From Mytilisepta virgata (Eukaryota; Mollusca; Bivalvia; Mytilida; Mytilidae), in NCBI GenBank assembly GCA_028015205.1, contig CM051512.1, positions 3,842,755 to 3,906,754 of the forward strand: 64,000 bases of DNA, in the 5' to 3' direction. The notes under the pieces are model-generated. The model had not been told where the DNA came from, did not search any database, and saw nothing but the letters and a program-made list of their open reading frames with translations. Positions 42,036 to 51,000 of the stretch are shown here, one piece after another (within the stretch, counting starts at the first letter, position 1; each line of letters opens with the position of its first letter). The translations under genes and the position numbers were made by a program.

Positions 42036-42793
42036 ACGATATCGTCTGGGACAACATGCCTTTGTATCTCAAAAATAGACTAGAGAACCTACAAATTGAA
42101 GCGGCTCGAATAGTAACAGGAGCTACAAAGTTCTGCTCTAAACAGGAAATATACACTGACACAGGTTGGGAACCACTTGCGGAAAGGAGAGTTAAGCATA
42201 AAATCATCAAATTTCACGAAATGTTTCATGGACAATCGCCGAACTATCTAAGCAGTCTTGTTCCTCAACAACTTCACGAAATTCGTAACTATAACACGCG
42301 TAGTTCACAAAATATTCAGGGCATTAACTGCAGAACCAATTTTTATAAAAATTCTTTTCTTCCATCTGTTATTGAAAAATGGAATACACTGCCACTAGAA
42401 ATTAAATCCAACCCGTCTAAAATTGCCCTTAAATATTTTTTGAATCGTAATATCAGGAAAGCCCCTTCGATTTACAATTATGGATGTACAAAAGGTCAGA
42501 TACTTTATGCCAGACTCCGAATGAATTGTAGTATTCTAAACGATCATATTTTTCAGCAAAACGTCGTCTTATCAAATCAGTGTGCATGCCGACAAATTGA
42601 GAGCTCCAAACATTTCCTATTAGATTGTGTTATCTATAGACACGTGCGAGACCGAACAATCGGAACATTGCCAAGAAACACCCCCCTACAAGTACTATTG
42701 TCGGGCTCCGAATTATTAAGTGTAGAAGAAAATCAAAATATTTTCTATAAAATGTATACTTTTATTATTGATACTGGAAGATTCGGTTTGTAG
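42036..42793 (+). pseudogene. LINE-B ORF2 C-terminal part, plus strand
   Basis: About 250 codons open from DIVWDNMPLYLKNRL to the stop after GRFGL. It contains AARIVTGATKFCS, WEPLAERR, SVIEKWNTLP and a Cys/His-rich CACRQIESSKHFLLDC segment, all typical of the region after RT in Jockey/I-related LINEs. Orientation is opposite to the rest of its own RT. Confidence 0.82.
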
Positions 42794-43256
42794 TGTGTAT
42801 GGTTGAATAGCTGCTGCACATACCCTGGGTCACTGTTGCTATAGCTCTTCAAACCAACTACTCTGCAGACCGTATTTCCTGGATACTAATCAACAAGCTT
42901 CCTTAGACCCCCCTCCCCTCATTTCGTGTTTTTTGTTTTTGCTTTTTTTTTAAAACCCTAATACTCAGTGGCTGTAAGGTTGACAATTTGATCGTGGCTG
43001 AGGTCCAGGACTGGTAGGTCACGGATGGATAAACAAACAAATGGTCGCAATTTTCATCTGAATCTTATCAACATACATGTATTCTATAGTTTTTAATATT
43101 TCAATCTATACAAAGTTCCTTATTGTCATTTTTCTAGGGAGACAGATTTATATAAGTTCTCTTGTTTCTGAATCCCTGTATTTTCTCATTTTGTATAATA
43201 TATTTATTGCTAACACATGCATGTTTGAATAAAAATATTGTTTAAACTAACTAAAT
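42794..43256 (+). other. LINE-B 3' UTR
   Basis: Non-coding; contains a cccctcccctcat tract and a T-rich run. It ends aataaaaatattg then actaactaaat before the right target duplication. Confidence 0.6.
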
Positions 43257-43264
43257 AAACACAC

Positions 43265-43345
43265 AGCGATACTCACAGTAAAACTAAGTTCAAAAGAAGT
43301 CCGAGTCCCATGTTAGAAAATGTAACAGAAGAAACTAAACAAAAC
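43265..43345 (-). repeat. Penelope-like subfamily-2 3' UTR, antisense, right part
   Basis: Continues the UTR broken at 34596 (agcgatac, gttcaaaagaagtccgagt, acagaagaaactaaacaaa), matching the reverse complement of about 16355-16430. Confidence 0.75.
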
Positions 43346-43439
43346 TAAACTTTGTTTGCTAACATGAAAATGCTTTTTTTGGCATTTTTGAATTTGCCCT
43401 TCAACTTTTTATTATTGTTTTGCTTTTCACATACGAGAT

Positions 43440-44150
43440 TTGTAAATTATTTGTACTTGCACATAGATACCAATGGGCGATTGAAATCAAAACTTTATGA
43501 CAAACGAGATGATTTTAATTCTACCCCTTTCTTAGCACTAACACACCAAGGTCTCCAAAAAATTTCATAGTTGATTCGTACGTGACTTATACGGCGACTC
43601 TCTCGGCAGGCCGAGATAGGTGTCATATAAACTTTTAAGACAGGGTTATTATCAGTCTATGTTAATTTCATCACTCCAAAATTTTTACGGTCGTGATCAC
43701 GGATTGATCGGCCGATACGAAGTTTCTACCTCACGTATGAGCCAGAATATCAGTTAGATTTCACGTCCTTCTGGAATTACACCTCACCGGACTTGACACT
43801 TCACTTGCAATGTGACGGGTGTTGTTTAGGAAGCAGGGCATGGTTACCCTTCCGGGGCAACTGATTTCACACCCGATTTTTAATGGGAGTTCACATTGCT
43901 AGTGCTTAAGTTTCTGTGCTGTCTTGTTCTTGTTTGTTTGGTTTATTATACGTTTTTTTTATACTTTTAGTTATATATGTATCCTTGTGGCGTTTGTTTG
44001 TTGTGTTCCATGCCCCTGATATTGTCTTTTCCGTGACCTTCGAATTTGTGGATTTTTCGTAGTGCTTTGTCGCTTTGGTATTCTTTTGCCGATATGTATT
44101 CTTACGGATGTTTACCTGACACAGTCATTATAACGGCTACGTATTCTGTC
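43440..44150 (+). pseudogene. Penelope-like 3' half, decayed
   Basis: Reads LKSKLYDKRDDFN (43480), then in other frames the C-terminal RT blocks (aaaatttttacggtcgtgat), then the UTR with acaccggacttgaca-like sequence, cttccggggcaactgatttc and tggtattcttttgccg. Related to the antisense copy at 62920-63555. Confidence 0.75.
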
Positions 44151-45440
44151 TTTAAAATAAATTGCCCTGGCATGTTAAGTCTGGCAAACCGTCAGTAAGT
44201 AATTGTATCCCCTTATCTATCACTCATAATCCGGAAGAGCGATATTCATACAATAACTTCATTTTTTCTGAAGTATCAACTGACGTGCGTGATTTTTTAG
44301 ATTTTTTCAATACAGGGAACGTCTCAGGAGCCTCTAATTTATCAGCTCGACTATTCCAAGAACACACGCAAACAATAAAGACTTCGAAAATACTACGCAC
44401 TATAAAATGCCCATTTGTGTGACATGCTCCTAAACTTGGAAGACCAATTGGACCCAAGATCCAGAAAACAATTTTTAGGCATTATCCACAAGGCCTGAAG
44501 AAGAGAAATATTTTCGACTTCTGCATCCCCCGGAACTGCATGAACCGAAACATAAATGTTAAATAAGAAATCTCTTAGCAAATATCAAAATCCCAAACTG
44601 TGCATAGTTCGTCGACTCATCAGTTGTGTTCAAGGCCTAAAATGTTCAAAAACAAAATAATACAAGTTATTGAAGAGCAAATTCAGAAAGGCCAACAACA
44701 CCAAAAGGGAAAAGCCACAACAATCTAAGGACAGAGACATGCATGCACGAGAGAGAGACTTCTTAGTTTTCACAAAATTGTTTGTAACTGTAAATTAAAA
44801 GTATCAAGGGATGATGCCTCTTGGAAGCTCCGCAGATATAAGCAAGTATATACCAATTTTCCTACAAAAGAAAATGTCGAGCGAAGCAAAAGAAAAGAAA
44901 TGAGAATACGTCCGAATATTTTGATTTTTTTACAATAAAAAATGAACAAAAGCCATCCCTTTGAGCCGCCCCTGAATCAAATTGAACGGGGATCAAAAAT
45001 TGACACAACAACATTATTGTACACGGCTAACCTTTAACTTCTCTCGAATATCTCTTCTCCCGCTATTCTCTTCCTTTTCCCTCTCGGGTTTTCCCGTATC
45101 CCAACCCTTGCATCCTCCTCTTTCCCATACTCTTTTGGAATTTCAGTATGGGATTTTGATTCTAAAATCGCGGACCCTAATTCGGCAAAACTAATTCCCG
45201 AAAATAGTCTTTTTGAATTGATTATATTTTTATGGACGAAAGATTTTTGTCATGTGGTACTGAAGTTAACACTACTATGGACCATATTTCACATGTTTTT
45301 TTTTCATCTCCTTTATCCCTACTCACTCCCCTAATCCTCCTTTCTTCCGGTTTCCCGTTACCTTGTCTATCCCCGAGTTGTAGCTTGGGGTTTCCTAGTC
45401 ATTGAAGACCGTGTCGCCTTTAGTTACCATTAAATGTCAT
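44151..45440. other. unassigned sequence
   Basis: No gene accepted. It holds a block at about 44618-44650 shared with 32795-32825 and a C/T-rich stretch (45040-45150). ORFs here are short and unsupported. Confidence 0.45.
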
Positions 45441-45449
45441 CATAAAACT

Positions 45450-45940
45450 CATGGAAAACTATCTGATCTCTTGAAATTTTCATTGCAGTATAACATCTTA
45501 GCGAGGGGATCACTTCTGTCACAAAAGTTACTTATTCCTGATATATTCATCAAACTAATCAAACGGATGTGTTTCTGCTGTTACAAGGACAGTAACTCCC
45601 TGATTTCACCCCTGATTTTATGGTGGGGTCCATGTTTCTCATGATGTTTTTTTTTTTTTTTTTATAGTTTTTGTGTGTTGTGTTTCTATTGTCTGTTTGT
45701 TCCAGTCCTTTCCCATCTTTGCCTAACTTTGTCCCTACATTTAGATTTGTTTGGTAGCTTTTCGGATTTTCCTCATCTTTGAATGCAACACATCTTGTCA
45801 TGTTGGATACCTCTCTCTGATTAGCATTGTTGGACAATACGATTTGTTGCGAATTTAGGAGAACCACAGGATTCAAAGTCTGTGTCAATGTTTTGATTGT
45901 GATAATGTTTTTGGTTTGATGAACCATACATTTGTAGCTG
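45450..45940 (+). mobile_element. Penelope-like 3' end, decayed
   Basis: Fragment with ggatcacttctgtcacaaaa (cf. LLLSQKLL coding), then ctgatttcacccctg and tggtggggtccatgtt UTR motifs and a T run at 45647. Confidence 0.55.
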
Positions 45941-46239
45941 TGTTAATTATTACTTACTTTCCTTGCATAAAAATTGCAGAGGACTTGATTCTTATTGTTT
46001 CATTATAGAAAAGAAATTTTTCAGTTATATGAAATCCTAAATTTTACTTGTTTCATAATTGTATAGTGTACATTGAAATCATACGACCACAGACAGTTAA
46101 ACTAAAACAATTTTGATCTCAAATGAATATTTGATTTGATAAGACGTTTTGAGTTTTTTTTATCTTAAATTTTGTATCTTTTAAATTATGTAATAAGAAC
46201 TGAAAGTTTGTCGTTTCAATGTTGTATCATCTTGATGTG

Positions 46240-46465
46240 AAATGTTGGCCACGATAATTTTGAAAAATGTAGAGAATATGGAAAGCGTGAATGGCTTGCT
46301 TTTGTGCAGTCTTGTTCTAATTGTTGGTTTCTATGTTTAATTTTTATGTAATTAGTTTCTTATTTTATTGCCTTGTGTTTGATTTTTTGGTCTTATGGAA
46401 GTTCCCAGTTGTCTTTTCGCATCGGTATTCATTTGCCGATAAACAGAATTGAATTGGTTAGGTCG
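46240..46465 (+). mobile_element. Penelope-like 3' UTR fragment
   Basis: Contains ggcttgcttttgtgcagtc and cgcatcggtattcatttgcc, the latter matching the end of other Penelope-like UTRs. Confidence 0.45.
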
Positions 46466-46554
46466 CCTTAACGCATTCTAACCCATATCTAAACTAACAC
46501 AAACATAAGTACATTAAAAAAGAATTTAATAATAAAATAGAACAATTAGAATAT

Positions 46555-46555
46555 A

Positions 46556-46612
<57 letters not shown>
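46555..46612. repeat. (AT)n microsatellite
   Basis: About 58 bp of uninterrupted AT. Confidence 0.95.
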
Positions 46613-46614
<2 letters not shown>

Positions 46615-46728
46615 AATAAATATTAAGCAATATTATCAGACAGAAATAAACATATATTTCATTTGATGTTCATCAGTTTTGTAAATAAAAGAAAATATGT
46701 TAACATGTAGTTTTGCAAGAGCTCGTAG

Positions 46729-46731
<3 letters not shown>

Positions 46732-46787
<56 letters not shown>
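46732..46787. repeat. (TA)n microsatellite
   Basis: About 56 bp of TA. It abuts an antisense Penelope-like UTR piece. Confidence 0.95.
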
Positions 46788-46789
<2 letters not shown>

Positions 46790-46882
46790 GATGAATTTAA
46801 TAGAAAAGAGAATGGAAACGGACAATGTGTCAAAGAAACAACAATCCGACCAAAGAGCAGAAAACAGATCAAGGCCACCAAT
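46788..46882 (-). repeat. Penelope-like subfamily-2 UTR end, antisense
   Basis: Short copy with agagaatggaaacgg and atccgaccaaagagcagaaa; reverse complement of about 16700-16790. Confidence 0.75.
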
Positions 46883-47941
46883 GGTTTTTATGATGCTGTT
46901 ACTTTAAAGCCAAGTGGAAAAGTACAATTAAAGCCATATATATAAGGTATTGCTAAACAAAATGTCAAAATTATTCCACGTGCGCACAAAAATTTGATTT
47001 AAATTAAAACAAATGAATCGCAATTAATTTTTTTCTACTGAAATAAAACAGTTGAGTCCTTTTTATTTTAAAATTCCTAAAAACTAAAAGTTCTTTGTAG
47101 TTTCAATCAAAGTCTAATTATGATAATTTTCGTTATAATAATTTCTGATATCTCGAAATTTCTTTTATATCAACTTATTTTGACGGTCTCCCCTAATATT
47201 AGATTACGAGGGTCATTTTATTTTGGTAAAGGTGTCTTGTGATTTGAAGGATACATTGGACTTCTTTCAAATTAATATTTATTACCTCCCCCTGATTTCT
47301 AAATATGCCGATGCGTGTATGTGTATAGATGTAATGTATAGATATGAAGAATTTCACCATTACAATTGTGTAAACCTCTTAAGTAACTGACATGCGTTCA
47401 GGGTGAACAGGTAAGGTTGTCTTTTGTAGGAAAAAATAACATATGGGTATACTAGACCTGATAGTCAGGGTATAACAAGAGTGGAGGTTATTCATACTAA
47501 ATTGGAAATGTCAATTCATTATCTGTTCAAACATGAATACATTTCAATTTATTAGATATTTTGTTACAAGAATGTCTTATATATATGTTTAGAAAGCCGT
47601 CCATGTTTTGAAATTTATATCAATATATAATGTAAAAGCATAATTCCAGGAGTAAAAATAGCTTTTGATATGTATATCTGTTGTAAGTAACAACACAAAA
47701 TGACAAACGAAAAATGTATTGATGTCATTTGATGACGATATGAATATTAGTCCAGTTTGACAAACATTTATACGACTAAGATTTCCCCTGTGATCTGATT
47801 TCCGGTATTCATTGTCTTTCTTCTATTGGTGTCCTGGAACCAGTTTCGATCGAAGTTGTACGAATGTTTGTGAAACCTTGACTTGCTACGAAATAGTTCG
47901 ACTTAAAAAGGAATGAAGAAAAAGAGTTATAAGGGAAAACA
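46883..47941. other. unassigned AT-rich sequence downstream of the CAP gene
   Basis: No gene recognised. The part near 47940 is the CAP gene 3' UTR by position. Confidence 0.45.
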
Positions 47942-48096
47942 CTATTTAGGAGGAAAAACATTCTCTTTATAATTTCCAATAAAGTTCCCAGCAGGTCTGT
48001 AATTACCAACAACAACCACACACCCATTTCCTCTGGCTCGACCAATACCCATTTCTTTTGTGTCTTTCCATACTACTTGTGTAAAATGACCATATG
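47942..48096 (-). CDS. CAP gene, last exon
   Basis: 155 bp. Acceptor tattttattctag, coding YGHFTQVVWKDTKEMGIGRA (CAP signature) to NVFPPK and stop TAG at 47944-47942. Confidence 0.93.
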
Positions 48097-51000
48097 CTAG
48101 AATAAAATACATGTAACCATAATCATAAATGTTTTAAAATCAAATTAAAATTCTTTATTGGTTTGAAATCCAAAATAAATGAATTATAACCAAAGACAAT
48201 ACAAACAAAACATATATAAAAAAGAACACAATGCATCATATATATTGAAAATACATATATGTAAACGGTCTACCTTTCTAAGGAAGTGTCCAAACAGAAG
48301 ATAACTTCTATGTACTTGTACATGTCAATCTCATGTGGAGATTATAATGATTCTTTTAAGCTATTATTTAATTTATACATATCATACACCCCAGATATAC
48401 ATATTTCATATATATCGAGATCATTATCAGTTATAATGAATTTACATTTGTCATAATCATTTTGAAATAAGCTACGAAAATGACTAAAACTAAATGCCGA
48501 AATAAATCAACACGTACGCTTATAACACTTCTGGTCAAATCCGAAAAAAATATTGCTCTTAATCTTCAAGTAAAATTAAATTGAAATGTTTATACATGTA
48601 TTATGCAAAAAATCTCAAACGATCCAAAAGAAAGGTTAAATTCAGTGTAGGCCTATTTTGCATTAGGGAGATACAACCTTTTTTTTTAAATCCAAAAAAT
48701 TGAAACACATCGACTCTTATATCCCTATCGCTTTATTGTTTGAGCTTTTGCCTCATTATAGAGAACCTTACGACTATTTTCAAAGCAAAGAAACACCAAT
48801 AGGAGCCCCGTTCACTTGTTTTTTTTTATATTAAATTTAAGTTTGACAATTTCAGTTTCTCGTGTATATTATCCTATTTTATCTACCCAATTTGGTAAAT
48901 TAAAAAGATGGAAGGTGACACATTTTCTGTATTCATGGATATATTGCTAGAATCATTTGTAATCTCCCCTGCTCCTTATTTCTTCGGTTTTTCGTTTGAT
49001 TTTCAAATTGAAAAATGACAACAATGATCACAATGTCATTATCAGGATTACAGGATCATAATACAATACGTTTTTATAATGACGTTTAATTTGTCTTCCT
49101 TGTAACATATTATGTTCCTACATTAATTTGTGACAAGCGGTTTGACTATGCTGGAGACGTTTCAACATACAATGGCATAAGTGGTGCAAATGGTGTCGTA
49201 TAAGAGGAAGAGTACATATCCACATCTCCACCCAATTGTTTAAAAGAGGGTTATATTTGTCCAAAGCTAAAAAATAGTGATTCCTATATAATTTAACACT
49301 TGGTTAAATCAGTTGAACTGGGCCGTGCTAATGACATGGGGTTTGTCAATAAATTACTGTTTTCAGTGTTTTATTGTGCTCCGTTCTTTTTTTTTTTAAT
49401 TGTAGGTATTTTGTTGAAAACGATTTCTCTCTATATGAATCTCTCCAACATTCTTGCTCTTTTTACAGACATTTTACATACCCGGTCCTGATCCAAAAGG
49501 TGGTGGTTCCTTTCCATAATAGTGGTAATCCTTTATCTCACTGTACCAAGATTCCGTAGCCTCTTTTGCTAATAATTCAATAATATATCACAATCGTTAT
49601 AATAAAATATATTTATGTTAAAAACTAGGCTCCTGTGACAGATCAAGGGAGCTCAACACACAGAGATGCCTAGCGCGTCCGCAGTCGGTGGATAGGGGAG
49701 ACCATGTCGTTGGGGGTTTTAAGATCATAATACGGAAAGCCTGACTGTAGACTCCCTGTACGCTAAAAATTCCCTCTGTAGGTTTTGTAAAAGAGTAGTC
49801 TGATGGCCAATAAAATATCCGACGCTACCCAGCCATCCTCCTTTTACAGTTGCAGTCAAAATTGATCACCCTGTTTCCCGTCTCACCGCTTTTTTAATTG
49901 TTTGATAAATTTTTGAACCGGTTCTCGTCCTGAAGAAGCATAAAATATTTGCTACTTGAAGTTAAGCAAGCAACAATCAATCAATATATATTAAAAGAAA
50001 AACAAATGTCAGTGTATAGTTGTAATGAGAGTATATATGTTTTACCCGTATAACAAATGACATTTGACATGTTTTTGCCGTGGGTAAAGCATCATGTTCA
50101 TCTAATGATATGAAAGTAATTCCAAATTGATTTTGGTGGACTGCACTACGGTTGAAATATATGCAGGACGTTTTTACCCTTGGTGATCTCCTGGCTTTTT
50201 AAGGTGTGTGTTTTGTAGGTTTTTGTGCAGGTTTTTAAAAGTTGTTGGTTCCTTTGAATTATGTCTTAAAGATTATTACATGTACAGTAATGTCTATTTT
50301 ATACCCTTTTATATTTGAACGGTTTTGTGATAACTTTCAATATTTAAGCAGCAGACAGAAGTGTCTACTGCAGAACGCTTTTATAGAAGCATTATGTATA
50401 TGTTTAGGAGGCCATTTACCAGCATTGCTTGGAATAGGGGGTCTCAACATTTCTAAATTTATCCGAAACTCCATGTGGTCACAAAAGCTGTTTGTTTTAA
50501 ACAGAGTTTTAACAAGAATAAATTGTTTGTCATTATTTTGTACATTATACAGTTGTGACTACTAATTGGATGACTGTTACAATGTACCAATAAAGAAATG
50601 GATTTATTCACACCTTCAGATAGAACACATCAAATTCCTTTTTTCAGTTAACAAAGCACGACGTGTTTCTTATGGCGAGCCCTTGCTTTCAAGTTCGTTT
50701 TTTTATTGTTATGTTGCGCATAGTTTCAAGTTTCAAGTTTTAGGTTTTTCGTGTTGTTCGTGTACAAGTATCTTTTGTCTTCCATCTATTTAGTTGATCA
50801 TAATGTATTTATATTCATTATATATAAATAAAAGTCTTCTTTAATATCAAAGTTAGCCAACTTTACAATTTTACAATGAATAATTCGGCGAAGTATATAC
50901 TCAACTGTACCGCCAGTTTACTAGATGCCATAACAATTTGGTGGCAGTTATCTGAACACAAATATCGAAATATCAATTGAAATAAATCGTTAATTTCGTT

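Larger units (their letters stand above)
34597..43256 (+). mobile_element. LINE-B: 5'-inverted (twin-primed) LINE, split by LINE-A
   Basis: A 5'-truncated LINE whose 5' part is inverted. Minus-strand RT occupies 34597-34839 and 41537-42035; the plus-strand C-terminus and 3' UTR occupy 42036-43256. The inverted part ends with RPTLEY (34597) and the plus part begins with DIVWDN (42038), which are consecutive in this RT family, so one RT was cut and its front half flipped, as in twin priming of L1. Target duplication aaacacac at 34589-34596 and 43257-43264. LINE-A (34840-41536) is inserted in the inverted half. Confidence 0.8.

Noticed and set aside
44162..44581. Overlapping ORFs of 86, 77 and 62 codons
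   Set aside because: They overlap on opposite strands, none resembles a known family, and no splice context supports any one of them.
50242..50565. 107-codon plus-strand ORF in a CAP intron
   Set aside because: Its second half aligns with the C-terminal end of Penelope-like RT; it is an intron-borne remnant, not a gene.
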